From Streptomyces sp. P3 (GTDB taxonomy: Bacteria > Actinomycetota > Actinomycetes > Streptomycetales > Streptomycetaceae), in contig JAFEKX020000001.1 in assembly GCA_016893485.2 (NCBI GenBank), forward strand, positions 9,627,501 to 9,691,500: 64,000 bases of DNA. Direction: 5' to 3'. Under the pieces are notes generated by a model. That model saw only the letters and a program-made list of their open reading frames with translations. It searched no databases and was not told where the DNA came from. Positions 34,864 to 43,859 of the stretch are shown in pieces (within the stretch, counting starts at the first letter, position 1; the number at the start of each line of letters is the position of its first letter). Both the position numbers and the translations under genes were made by a program.

Positions 34864-34919
34864 AAACGGCGGGCCCCGCCATATCTTAACGGCATGCGAA
34901 ACGGCGGGCCCCGCCGTTT
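34864..34919. promoter_or_regulatory. Twin palindromic operators between tetR and the nmrA-like gene
   Basis: AAACGGCGGGCCCCGCC occurs at 34864-34880 and again at 34899-34915, a 35-bp offset. The second copy is a full 21-nt palindrome (AAACGGCGGG-C-CCCGCCGTTT). Each lies just ahead of one of the divergent genes. The repetition and symmetry mark them as TetR binding sites. Confidence 0.65.
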
Positions 34920-34949
34920 TGTCTCTCCGATCCGCGAGGAGCGGCAACC

Positions 34950-35860
34950 ATGCCCAGTAGCAGCGATATCGTCCTGGTCACCGGTGCCACCGGCCAGCAA
35001 GGCGGGGCCACGGCTCGCGCACTTTTGGCCGCCGAGGTGCCCGTGCGCGCGCTCGTACGCGATCCCTGGTCGCAGCCTGCCCAGGCGATCGGGGCGCTGG
35101 GCGCCGAACTGGTGCGGGCGGATCTCCGACCGGGCCTCCCTCGGTCCGGCGGTCGAGGGGTCCGCGCGGTGTTCTCGGTGCAGATGCCGCCCATGACCGA
35201 GACCAGCGTGGACTTCGCAAGCGAACTCGCCCAGGCCACCAACCTGGTGGCCGCGGCGAAGGCCGGAGGAGTACAGCAGTTCGTACAGTCCTCGACCAGT
35301 GGAGTCGGTGAACACACCCAGGCCGCCGGCTGGGCCGAGGGCCGCTGGGCGGCGATGGCGGACTACTTCCACACCAAGCAGGCGATCATAGAGGCGGTGC
35401 GTAGTGCGGGTTTCGCCCGCTGGACGGTGATCAAGCCCGCCTTCTTCATGGAGAACCTGCCCCTGCTGGCGCCCAAAGGCCCCCGCGGCGGACTGCTGAC
35501 GGTACTGAAGCCGGACACCGAACTGGCCCTGGTGGCCGTGCGGGACATCGGCACGGCCGCGGCGCACGCCCTCCAAAACCCCGACCGGTTCCACCAGGGG
35601 AACTGGAACTGGCCGGTGACCTGCGCACGATGGAGCAGATCGCGCAGACCTTGTCCGCAGCCTGGGGCGTGCCCGTGACCGCGCCCTCCATGAACATGGA
35701 AGAGGCCCTCGACGCGGGCATGCCGAAGTGGGGAGCCGGACACGAGTGGAACAACGTGGTCCTCCAGCCCGCCCGGCCCGCATTCGCCCGGGAGTTGGGC
35801 ATCCCCCTCACTACCTTCGCAGAGTGGGCGGATGAGCAGTTGACACCTGTGTCCGGCTAG
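34950..35860 (+). CDS. NmrA-like NAD(P)-binding protein, one frameshift
   Basis: This atypical short-chain dehydrogenase of about 303 residues belongs to the NmrA/HSCARG group. The nucleotide-binding loop is VLVTGATGQQGGATARALLA, followed by VPVRALVRDPWSQPAQA, then VQSSTSGVGEHTQAAGW, YFHTKQAIIEAVRSAGFARW and VIKPAFFMENLPLL. The frame breaks near 35600 in a GGGG run; an added G gives GELELAGDLRTMEQIAQTLS and the C-terminus ARELGIPLTTFAEWADEQL. Family members sense redox state or reduce quinone-like substrates. Expression is probably controlled by the divergent TetR. Confidence 0.85.
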
Positions 35861-35937
35861 TGCTGCGACCACATAGGTTCGCCGGGTTGGCGCTTCCGGC
35901 GGTTGGCTGTGCGGTGACGTCGGGGCTGGTAAGTTCG

Positions 35938-35984
35938 ACGGTCCGGTCTGCCCGCGTTTCTTTCGCGGACAGACCGGACCGTCT
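35938..35984. terminator. Strong bidirectional terminator
   Basis: Twenty bases (35938-35957, beginning GACGGTCCGGTCTG) pair with 35965-35984 with a single mismatch around a 7-nt T-rich loop. It sits between the convergent nmrA-like and metallo-hydrolase genes and would serve both. Confidence 0.85.
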
Positions 35985-35997
35985 CGCCGGATGTTGC

Positions 35998-36849
35998 TCA
36001 GCTGTGTGCGGGCTTTGCGGTCTTCGACCCGCCCCATAGCGCGCCGGGGTTGGCCCGATGTGGGTAGAGCGCGAGCATCCGGTCGTAGAGCTCCTCGGCC
36101 GTGGCAGTCTCGGCGACGGCCTTGTTGAAGTCGCGCAGGTAGTTCGCCGTCTGCTCGAGGATTGCCGGGTCGTCGACGGCGTCCGGCTTCTTGTGTCCGG
36201 CGATCACTGCTGCCGGGCGGAGCGCGGCGAGCTGCTCGGCGACCTGCGCCCAGTGCTCCCGGGTCTCGGTGGTTGTCTCTGCGGTGTACTGGTGGGTGTC
36301 GTTGTAGGCCACGTCGCCGGCGACGATCAGGCGGAGGTCGGGCACCCACAGGCTGGTGCTGTCGGAGGTGTCGGTGAAGCCAGCCTCGATGACCTCCAGC
36401 CGGTGTCCCTCCAGCTCGAAGAACTCGGCGCCGAGAGGCTCGGGGTATGCGGTTTCAGGGATCTGTCCCGGGAACAGTTTCTCCCAGAACTCCGCACGGT
36501 ACCGCGGCCCGCCCTGCAAGTGCGCAACGGCGACGCTGCCATGGGAGGCGACGGCCTTGGCTTCCGGAAACGCCTCCTGGAGCTGACCGATGCCAAAGAA
36601 GTGATCGCCGTGGCCGTGGGTGATGTAGACGTAGGTCAGGCGCTTGCCGAAGGACCTCACCCACTGGACCAGCTCGGCGTTCTGGTCGATCGAGGTGTAG
36701 GTGTCGACCAGTACCACGTCCTGGTCGCCGTAGATCAAGGTGGCGCTGTTCGAGACCCACTGCAGGTCCTCGGGACCGTGTGGCAGGTCACGGGTAACTC
36801 CCTGCCTGGTCGCCGTACGCACGGCGTACGCGAGTTTGCTATCGGACAT
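35998..36849 (-). CDS. MBL-fold metallo-hydrolase
   Basis: This intact protein of 283 residues starts at ATG 36849. The metal motif HxHxDH is seen in YVYITHGHGDHFFGIGQL; later ligands lie in VASHGS, LRLIVAGDVAYNDTHQYTAE (Asp) and AAVIAGHKKPDAVDD (His). It resembles glyoxalase II/quorum-quencher-type hydrolases that use two metal ions, with unknown substrate. It lies 41 bp behind the Rrf2 gene on the same strand, so it is probably the gene that Rrf2 controls. Confidence 0.9.
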   Translation of the reverse strand: MSDSKLAYAVRTATRQGVTRDLPHGPEDLQWVSNSATLIYGDQDVVLVDTYTSIDQNAELVQWVRSFGKRLTYVYITHGHGDHFFGIGQLQEAFPEAKAVASHGSVAVAHLQGGPRYRAEFWEKLFPGQIPETAYPEPLGAEFFELEGHRLEVIEAGFTDTSDSTSLWVPDLRLIVAGDVAYNDTHQYTAETTTETREHWAQVAEQLAALRPAAVIAGHKKPDAVDDPAILEQTANYLRDFNKAVAETATAEELYDRMLALYPHRANPGALWGGSKTAKPAHS

Positions 36850-36889
36850 TGATGTTCCCCTTCGTGCTGTTCCTCGGTGCACGGCAGGC

Positions 36890-37327
36890 TCAGGCGCCGT
36901 CGACGCCGAGGGTGTCTCGCAGGACGTCCGCGAGGCTGGTGGCCGCGAGCTCGCGCCTTACGGCGTCATCGACTCGGGCGTATACGGGCGCCAGCGCGGG
37001 GCGGATGCCGCGGGCGACCGGGCAGATGGCGCTCGGCTCGTTGCGGTGCATCGCGAACGCCGCCTCCGCTCCAAGCGCGTCGTCGATGTCCCGCAGGCTG
37101 ATTGCCTCCGGCGTCTTCGCCAGCCGCCATCCGGCGTTCGCACCGCGCCGGGAGCTAATCAACCCGGCCTTTCTCATCTCGGACATGAGCCGGCGTATGA
37201 CGACCGGATTCGTCTTGACGCTGCCTGCGATCTGTTCCGAGGTGGTCAGCTCCGCGCCGCCGCGCTCGTTGAGCGCCATCCACGCCAGCGCATGCGTCGC
37301 GATGGTCAGTCTACTGTTCGCACCCAT
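36890..37327 (-). CDS. Rrf2-family transcriptional regulator
   Basis: This intact protein of 145 residues has the HTH SRLTIATHALAWMALNERGG, TSEQIAGSVKTNPVVIRRLM and EMRKAGLISSRRGANAGWRL. Only one cysteine is present (AICPVARGI), so an iron-sulfur cluster with three Cys ligands as in NsrR or IscR is unlikely; a thiol switch is possible. It heads an operon with the MBL hydrolase, and its start codon is almost touched by a palindrome that fits an autoregulatory site. Confidence 0.9.
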   Translation of the reverse strand: MGANSRLTIATHALAWMALNERGGAELTTSEQIAGSVKTNPVVIRRLMSEMRKAGLISSRRGANAGWRLAKTPEAISLRDIDDALGAEAAFAMHRNEPSAICPVARGIRPALAPVYARVDDAVRRELAATSLADVLRDTLGVDGA

Positions 37328-37329
37328 GC

Positions 37330-37353
37330 AGTTACTGTAACTATTTCTGTTAC
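37330..37353. promoter_or_regulatory. Rrf2 operator candidate
   Basis: The 13-bp palindrome AGTTACTGTAACT (37330-37342) is followed by a third half-site GTTAC (37349-37353), in an AT-rich patch 3 bp upstream of the rrf2-like start. Binding here would block initiation of the Rrf2-MBL operon. Confidence 0.6.
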
Positions 37354-37576
37354 TTTAATGCAAGTCTGCCGATGCTCGGGCACCGCTGCCGCCGTTGACC
37401 GACCTCTGCCGTCTGCGCGTATCTGCTGACACAAGGTTGAGACGTCCCGAACGTCTCAGATTCGATCGACCAGCTACGACGGGGTCACGCCCACCGGCGT
37501 GCACGCACCGAGGCACCCTCGCTGCTCCGGACCTCAGCGTCCGAGGACGCCACGGAAGAGTTCCGATCGGCGCAAC

Positions 37577-38176
37577 TCACGCCGCGAGCGCAGGCCTGCC
37601 ACTCCAGCGGATCCCCTTCTCACTGGGGATGCGAGCACGCTCCTTCCGCTGGGCCGCGAGCACGTCGGGGTGGCGGGCGTTCATGTTGCGCCAGCGCAGG
37701 TAAGCGTGCAGAGCTCGGGTCTGGACGGTGTGGTTGCGGTGGTTCGAGTTCGCGACGGTGAACTGCCGGAGCCGCCCGAAGTAGGCCTCGATCGGGTCGG
37801 CCCAGGACGCGTAAGTCGGGGTGAAGCACAGCTCCACCAGGTTCTTCCTCGCCCAGCGCCGGATCGTCTCGCCCTTGTGAGTCGACAGGTTGTCCAAGAT
37901 GACGTAGGTCGGGGCGCCGTCCGGGCGGGCCGCGCGGATCGACGTCAGCGCGGCCAGGGTGTTCGCAGCGCCCTTCTTCTTGCGGTTGACGCCCCACAGG
38001 GCGTCGTCGCCGACGGAGTAGCAGCCGTGCAAGTAGCGCACCCGGTGGGTGCGGTCGGTAGGTCGCGGGAGCCGCTCGGGATGCCCCTGCTCGGCCCAGC
38101 ACGACCCGGCGGTGGGACGGATGCCGAGTGGGCCGAACTCGTCGAACGCGAAAACCCAGTCTGGCCGTTGACGGGC
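37577..38176 (-). pseudogene. IS630-family transposase, N-terminally truncated
   Basis: The DDE domain is intact from VFAFDEFGPLGIRPTAG (first Asp), through TYVILDNLSTHKGETIRRWA (second Asp with the DN-H motif) to TPTYASWADPIEAYFGRLRQ (Glu) and the end RKERARIPSEKGIRWSGRP. One frame change lies near 38040. The N-terminal helix-turn-helix is missing. The left part of the element ends abruptly at 38176 inside another gene. Confidence 0.85.
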
Positions 38177-38190
38177 GCCGAGGCTGCGAT

Positions 38191-38715
38191 GTCCAACCCG
38201 GGCAGCCCGAGGTGCTCATCCTGCCGCAGGCGCTCGAGCACGCCGGCCGGCTCGATGACACGCCCTTCCTGCTCAAACTCTTGGCACACGAGCAGACGCG
38301 TCTGGCGCAGTACGCGGCCAGCGAGGGCGAAGTACGAGAGGCGCAGGAGACCTCCTTTTTCCCGGATCTGCGCGGCGTCACGGGCAGGGCCTACGGCTTC
38401 CTGCTGCAGGGGCATGCATGCTGGGCGGACCGTCAGATCACCGCCAGGCTCTTCGGCGAGCCGGTGCCGAGTGAACAGGTCACTGCGCGTGCCACCGCCC
38501 GCTACCGGGAACTCTTCGCAACCCCTCAGCACCAGGGGGCTGTTGAGCAGGCCCGCCAGGCTGGCGACAGCGTGGCCCGCATCATCGCGGCCGAGGGACT
38601 CGCCCACTTCAACCAGGTCTGGAAGAACCCAGATCTCGCTCCCACCATCGAGGAGACCACCAGCGATCTCACCGCCTGGCAGAAGCGGTTCGCCGGACCC
38701 GGGGTGACGGCATGA
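38191..38715 (+). pseudogene. C-terminal part of a helical protein cut by IS630
   Basis: The frame has no start. It begins QPEVLILPQALEHAGRLDDT and continues FLLKLLAHEQTRLAQYAASE, FFPDLRGVTGRAYGFLLQGH, ACWADRQITARLFGEPVPSE and WKNPDLAPTIEETTSDLTAW to the stop. The AHEQTRLAQ phrase is one residue away from a zincin HExxH (Arg instead of the second His), and LLxGHAxWAD could hold a third ligand. A metalloprotease-like origin is a guess; as it stands the motif is not functional. Confidence 0.5.
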
Positions 38716-38844
38716 GAGCACGCGCGCTCCCGCAGAATCTCCTCGACCCGACTGCCGACGATGCACCACCCGCCCTCCACCGCACGGTGGTCCCCGCCGA
38801 CGTGGGGGTGAGCCGGTCCGTGTAGCGGGTCCAGTGCGGGTCGA

Positions 38845-39055
38845 CCGGTGGTCTTCGCCGCGGCGGGGAGCACAACTTCAAAGGTGACATCAGCTTTGTG
38901 GCCGACGGGCACCCCTGCGGGTGTGGGGAGCAGCACGGCCCCCTCTACCGTGGGTTCCGGCGAATGGGGCCCGCTCTGCGGGTGCGGGGAGCAGCAACGC
39001 AAGACAGCGGGGCGCGAGCAGTCACCGGGACCAACCCCGCGGGCGCGGGGAGCAG
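38845..39055 (-). CRISPR. Short type I-E-like CRISPR array (3 repeats plus 1 degenerate)
   Basis: Repeats of 29 nt end at 38933, 38994 and 39055, an exact 61-nt period, leaving two 32-nt spacers (38934-38965 and 38995-39026). All end in GGGGAGCAG, and the best copy (39027-39055) contains the stem CCCCGC...GCGGGG. A fourth, degenerate unit ends near 38873 with GGGGAGCAC. The reverse complement matches the orientation of the E. coli type I-E repeat, so transcription should run on the minus strand from the conserved repeat toward the degenerate trailer. No cas gene is in the window. Confidence 0.8.
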
Positions 39056-39082
39056 CTCACGGCGGCCCTGACCAAGGGGCTT

Positions 39083-39125
39083 GGGTGTCCCTCTTCTGCA
39101 GGGACGCCACAGTAGAGGGACACCC
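39083..39125. terminator. Perfect 12-bp inverted repeat beside the CRISPR array
   Basis: GGGTGTCCCTCT (39083-39094) pairs perfectly with AGAGGGACACCC (39114-39125) around a 19-nt loop. It lies on the presumed leader side of the array and beyond the end of the amylase gene. It could terminate transcription entering the array or belong to the leader. Confidence 0.5.
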
Positions 39126-39167
39126 ACCCCCTCAACCAGCGTTCTCCCAGCTCAGGGATTCCCCGGC

Positions 39168-39192
39168 GGAGAGCCGCACCCGGAGGCTCTCC
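39168..39192 (-). terminator. Terminator hairpin after the amylase gene
   Basis: GGAGAGCC (39168-39175) pairs with GGCTCTCC (39185-39192) around a 9-nt loop, 15 bp beyond the stop of the minus-strand amylase gene. Confidence 0.65.
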
Positions 39193-39206
39193 CGGCGGAC
39201 GTGATG

Positions 39207-40914
39207 TCAGTCGGAGGCGACCCTTACGGGGTCGTCGGCCGGGGTGCCGACGCGCAGCCACCGGTAGCCGTAGGCGGGCAGTTCGACGCGGAGCAGGCCG
39301 TCGTCGTCCACCGTGAGACCGGCGTGCCCTTCGTCGAGCAGGTCCATGAGCCTCCCGCCGGGGCCGGCCTCGGGCAGCCGTAGCCGTACGGTGACCGGCC
39401 CGCCCGCGAAGTTGTGCATCGCCAGGACAGCCCCGTCGGTTCCGTCGGTGGTGCGGGCGATGTGCGCCAGGACCGCGCGCTCCGCGGTGTCCACGAGGCG
39501 GTAGTCGCCCCAGGCCAGCTCGGGAGCCTCCCGGTAGCGCTCAATGAACAGCCGCATGCGGCTGAGCAGCGAGCCCGGGTCGCGACTCTGCTCGTACACG
39601 TTGACCTTCTGGGGTCCGAACGCGCCCTCCGCCAACGGGTTGGGAAAGGCGTCCGGACCGGCGGTGGAGAAGCCGGCGCCCGCCTCCGAGGTCCACTGCA
39701 TGGGCGTCCGTACGGCCTGGCGTCCCTCGGCGGCCAGGTTCTCCCCATGCCGAGCTCCTCGCCGTAGAAGAGCACGGGGGTGCCCGGCAGGGTGAACAGC
39801 AGGCTGTAGGCGAGTTCGACGCGGCGCCGGTCGCCCTCGACCATGGGTGGCAGCCTGCGGCGCAGCCCCCGGTCGTACAGCTGCATGTTCTTGTCCGGGC
39901 CGAAGGACGCGAACACCTCGGCCCGTTCGGTTTTGCTCAGCTTGTCGAGGGTGAGCTCGTCGTGGTTGCGCACGAACGTGGCCCAGTGGGCGTCGCGCGG
40001 GGCGGCGGGGCGGTCCCGCAGCGCGCCGGCCAGCGGCCCGGCGTCCTCGCGCGCCATCGACAGGTACATCTGCTGCATCGCGATGAAGTCGAAGCACATG
40101 GTGAGTTCGTCGCCGCGGTCCGAGGCGGGGTCGCCGAAGAAGCGGGCGGTGTCGTCGTAGGGCAGGTTGACCTCGCCGAGCAGCACTGCCTCGCCGTTGC
40201 GACGGCCGAGGAAGGCGCGCAGGTCGGCGAGGTACTCGTGCGGGTCCGGGAGCGCCCCGGCGTCGGCCTGCCCGGCCGTCTCCAGCAGGAAGGGCACCGC
40301 GTCGACCCGGAAACCTGACAGCCCGAGCTGGGTCCAGAACCCCATGACGCGGGCGATCTCGTCGCGGACCTCGGGGTTGGCGACGTTGAGGTCGGGCTGC
40401 TGCTTGTAGAAGCGGTGCAGGTAGTACTGGGCGCTGCCCTTGTCGTACTCCCACAGGCTGTCCTCCGCGTCGGGGAAGACCACACCCTGGGGACCGTCCT
40501 TCGGGGCTCGTCCGCCCAGACGTACCAGTCGCGGTGGGCGGAGTCCCGGCCGGATCGGGCGTCCTGGAACCAGGGGTGATCCTCGGAGGTGTGGTTGACG
40601 ACGAGGTCGGCGATCACACGGATGCCTCGGTCCTTGGCGGTGCGGACGAACTCGGTGAAGTCACCGAGGGTGCCCAGGCGAGGGTCGACGCCGTAGAAGT
40701 CCGTGATGTCGTACCCGTCGTCGCGTTCCCGCGTCGGATAGAACGGCATCAGCCACACGCAGGTCACGCCGAGTCGCTCCAGATGGTCGATGCGCTGCGT
40801 GAGGCCCGCGAAGTCGCCCATCCCGTCGCCGTTGCCGTCCTGGTACGTCTCGACGTCCAGGCAGTACACCACCGCGTTCTTCCACCACAGGTCGGACGTA
40901 CGGGTCAGACGCAT
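39207..40914 (-). CDS. GH13 alpha-amylase family enzyme (trehalose synthase-like), two frameshifts
   Basis: The repaired protein of about 570 residues resembles the TreS-like GH13 subgroup. It begins WWKNAVVYCLDVETYQDGNG, then GVTCVWLMPFYPTRERDDGY and VIADLVVNHTSEDHPWF. Catalytic residues are in LSGFRVDAVPF (nucleophile Asp), VLLGEVNLPYDD (acid/base Glu) and FVRNHDELTLD (transition-state Asp). The C-terminal beta domain ends VELPAYGYRWLRVG. The frame breaks near 40495 (CCCC needing one C, giving DEPPKDGPQGVVFPD) and near 39748. Its start overlaps the end of the flavin oxidoreductase gene by 10 nt, so the two are co-expressed. It probably acts on short alpha-glucans or maltose/trehalose in the cytoplasm. 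Confidence 0.87.
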
Positions 40915-41908
40915 TGGTACTCCTTGGCCTTGGCAGGAAGCGGGCGGGTGACGTCGAGCCGCGGCAGTACCTTTGCGCCGAACACGTAGATGAACGGGCC
41001 CTGTTCGCGGCCCACGTGGTGCAGGATCACCGCGTCGAAGCCGAGCTCGGCGTACTCCTGCAGCCAGGCGGTGTGCCGGCCCAGGTCGGACGAGATGTTG
41101 ACCGAGTGCGCCACCTGCTCGGGGGTGACGTGCTCACTGACGACGTCGAACAGTTCCGCGGAGTCGATGTCCCAACTGGCCGGGGGCCCGTGCGCGTTGG
41201 TGCGCCACTGGTCGTACGCCAACGCACGGGCCTCGTCCTCGTCGGGCGCCCAGCTCAGGTGCGCCTGGAGGTGCAGCGGCCCACGGCCGCCGACGTCACG
41301 GTACGCGTCCACGATCTCGCGCAGCTTCTCCCGCGAGGCGTTGACCGTGATCAGGCCGTCCGCCCACTCGGCGCACCAGGCCGCGGTCGCCGTGCTGCAC
41401 GCGGCTCCGATCAGCGGCGGCACGTCGGGCGGCTGCGTCCACAGCCGGGCCCGGTCCACGGTCACCAGCCCGTCGTGGCTGACCTCCTCTCCCCGCAGCA
41501 GTGCCCGGAAGACGTCGACGCACTCGCGCAGCCGCGCGGTGCGGACGTCCTTGCGGGGCCAACCCGCTCCTGTGATGTGCTCGTTGGAGGCCTCGCCGCT
41601 GCCGAGCGCCACCCAGAACCTGCCCGGATACATGGCCGCGAGGCTGGCGACCGCCTGGGCGACGATCCCGGGCTGGTAGCGCTGGCCGGGCGCGTTCACC
41701 ACACCGAACAGCAGCTGATCGGTGGCCTGGAGGGCGGCGCCGAGCCACGACCAGGCGAACCCGGACTCCCCTGACGGACACTCCACGGCGAGAAGTGGTC
41801 CGAGCACATGGCTGCGGTGAAGCCCGCACATTCCGCGTGCACCACGACGTCGAGCAGATCCGCGGGCGGGACCTGTTCGTGCGAGGCGTGTAATCCATAG
41901 ACAGTCAT
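40905..41908 (-). CDS. LLM-class flavin-dependent oxidoreductase, one frameshift
   Basis: This luciferase-like TIM-barrel protein of about 335 residues begins TVYGLHASHEQVPPADLLDV, CSDHFSPWSVRQG. After a shift near 41775 it continues ATDQLLFGVVNAPGQRYQPG, MYPGRFWVALGSGEASNEHI, RLRECVDVFRALLRGEEVSH and GFDAVILHHVGREQGPFIYV. The whole length resembles the TIGR03885 group (probable non-F420 flavin oxidoreductases), which I recall as often adjacent to TreS-like GH13 genes, as it is here. It is the first gene of the two-gene operon. Confidence 0.82.
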
Positions 41909-42561
41909 GTCGCGCGAGTACCCCGGGAGGGATCCTCAGCGGAGAAGTGGCCAGACGTCCCCGAAACCGCGTGCGCGGCAACGGAGTTGCTCCGGGGCCT
42001 TTCGCCCCACAACGTGATGGCCCGTGACGAAAGACACCCGGTCCTCAGCCTGTGCGATGGCCTATCGAACGCAAGCCGCCAGTACCGACCGGACCGGTGA
42101 GGTGGCTAACATGCCCAGCACGCAAAGTGCCTGGTTACGCCGACTCCTGGCGGGAGACAGTCGGAAGACTGGAGATCACGGAGGTGCCACCTCGCCTGTG
42201 TGCACTGCCTCTCCGAGTTCAGCCCCTGGGCGACGAAGGACATGATGACGCCGTTGGACTGGCGTGCGGTGACGTCGTTCGCCGGGGCACCCCGTACGTG
42301 CCGACATCGTCGAAGTTCTGCCCGATCAGCACGTCACGGAGGTCCGGGAGGAACTGCGCTCCATGGGCGTGCGCCAGGTCGAGATTGACCGTGCGCGGGC
42401 CATTGGACGGGCTGCTCTGCCGGGGCACCTTCGGTGCTGTTCCTGCCGCCGGGCGCCGGGGCGACCCGCTGTGTGGTGAGTGGCCGACTATTCAAAAGCG
42501 TTGCGTTCAGAAGAGGAACGAACGTCGTGGGCAACGACTACGCCAGGGTGATGCGTGGCCG
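41909..42561. other. Intergenic stretch without a supported gene
   Basis: Short open frames on both strands show no motif or good start. A plus-strand piece EVREELRSMGVRQVEIDRAR (about 42340-42400) may be the end of a lost gene. Confidence 0.35.
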
Positions 42562-43185
42562 CTACAGCCAATGCCGCAGCAGATGCGGAATGCGCCGGGT
42601 GAGCCAAGCGCTTCCCAGTCCCACTACGGCGCCGACGGCGACGTCGGTGGGGTAGTGAGCTCCCGACTGCACCCGCTCGAGGGCCAGCAAGGCGGCCGGA
42701 ACTACGCAGGCGGCGCCGGCCAGCGGCCAGACGGGAGTGACGGCGGCGGTGAAGGCGACCGCGGCCGCGGTGTGGCCGGAGGGGAAGGACGAGGAATCGG
42801 GCCGGTCCTCCACCTCGTCGTGCTCGATCCACTCCTTGGGCGGGCGGGCCCGGTCGACCAGCTGTTTGCCCACACCGTTGGACACCAGCTGGGCGAGAGT
42901 GAGCGCGGCGAGCCCGGCCACCGCGGCCCGCCGTCCGTCCCGCCCGCCGAACACAGCCATGACCATCGCAGCGCCGCACCACAGCTTGCTGTTCTCCGCT
43001 GCCTCCTCCACCGCTGACAGCAGCCTGCCGACCTCGGGAGGGGTACGGCCTGCCGCCCGTTGCGTCAACAGCCGATCTGCATCGCGGACGTCCGCCATCA
43101 AGTCCATGAGCGCCATGTATCCCCGGCCCAGGACCTCACACCCATCAGTTTTGCCGCGAGGCGCGGACCGACTGGTTTTGTTCAC
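42562..43185 (-). CDS. PAP2-family phosphatase
   Basis: This intact membrane phosphatase of about 207 residues has all three PAP2 motifs: KQLVDRARPP (KxxxxxxRP), FPSGHTAAAV (PSGH) and ERVQSGAHYPTDVAVGAVVG (SRxxxxxHxxxD, with Gln-Ser in place of SR). Hydrophobic helices include VAGLAALTLAQLVSNGVG and PLAGAACVVPAALLALE. The first GTG at 43185 has no good ribosome site; an internal ATG (MALMDLMADV) at about 43119 is an alternative. It would remove phosphate from a lipid diphosphate or similar at the membrane. Confidence 0.85.
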   Translation of the reverse strand: MNKTSRSAPRGKTDGCEVLGRGYMALMDLMADVRDADRLLTQRAAGRTPPEVGRLLSAVEEAAENSKLWCGAAMVMAVFGGRDGRRAAVAGLAALTLAQLVSNGVGKQLVDRARPPKEWIEHDEVEDRPDSSSFPSGHTAAAVAFTAAVTPVWPLAGAACVVPAALLALERVQSGAHYPTDVAVGAVVGLGSAWLTRRIPHLLRHWL

Positions 43186-43229
43186 GAGTTGTGGTTCTGG
43201 CTCACTTTCCGTGGAGTGGCTACGGAGAG

Positions 43230-43817
43230 TCAGACCTTCGGTGCCATGCGATGACGGTCTGGGTGGGCACGTAGCCGAGGTGAGGTGAGTTCCAGAGCCC
43301 GGTTGTCGCGGCCGGCGCTCATGTGGTTGAGCCAGCGTTCGTACCAGTCGAGGAAGTCAGTGGCGGAGGAGACGTTCGGGCCCCAGTACCCGTCGCTGTT
43401 GCCAATGAGGACGCGGCCGGTGAGGGGACCGGTCACCGCGATGACGCATACGTCGGTGCAGCCCATCTCGATAATGTGGAGGAAGAGGTCACGTTCGTGT
43501 GCCCGAAGTTCTGTGCCGTCGAAGCCTCTGGCTGCCCCGGTTCCCCCTTGCGGATTCATGACCAGCAGGGAACACCGCTCCAGCGGCATGAGGCCGTAGT
43601 ACGGCGCCGCGCCTGAGCCGCCGACGTGTCTGAGGAACTGCCGATAGGCGTCGGGAAGCACGATGTCGTGGTCGTCCTCAAACGCAGCGACGCGTGCTTC
43701 CGCCAGCCTCGGACCGGGGAAGAACTTGTGTTGCTCTTCCCCGAAGGAATGGCTGCGCAGCGGTTGGAAAGGGATCGCGGCCAGCTTGCGGCGCAGGCGG
43801 GGTATGCGGGGATCCAT
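43230..43817 (-). CDS. SMI1/KNR4 (SUKH) family protein
   Basis: This intact protein of 195 residues has the SUKH fold pattern EARVAAFEDDHDIVLPDAYR, QFLRHVGGSGAAPYYGLMPL and CVIAVTGPLTGRVLIGNSDG, YWGPNVSSATDFLDWYERWL. Small SUKH proteins such as this are typically immunity proteins against nuclease and other polymorphic toxins. No toxin lies beside it; an ISL3-type transposase remnant does, so it may be an orphan immunity gene left after loss of its toxin. Confidence 0.85.
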   Translation of the reverse strand: MDPRIPRLRRKLAAIPFQPLRSHSFGEEQHKFFPGPRLAEARVAAFEDDHDIVLPDAYRQFLRHVGGSGAAPYYGLMPLERCSLLVMNPQGGTGAARGFDGTELRAHERDLFLHIIEMGCTDVCVIAVTGPLTGRVLIGNSDGYWGPNVSSATDFLDWYERWLNHMSAGRDNRALELTSPRLRAHPDRHRMAPKV

Positions 43818-43859
43818 CGTGCTCTTCTCTCGTCCGCGTCACCTTATGGGTGGCTGTAG

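Noticed and set aside
34864..34919. Twin GC palindromes as a transcription terminator
   Set aside because: They lie between divergent starts, not after a gene, and are repeated at a fixed offset, which fits operators better.
39083..39192. Extra CRISPR repeats on the right side of the array
   Set aside because: The inverted repeats there are simple hairpins and do not share the 29-nt repeat or the 61-nt period.
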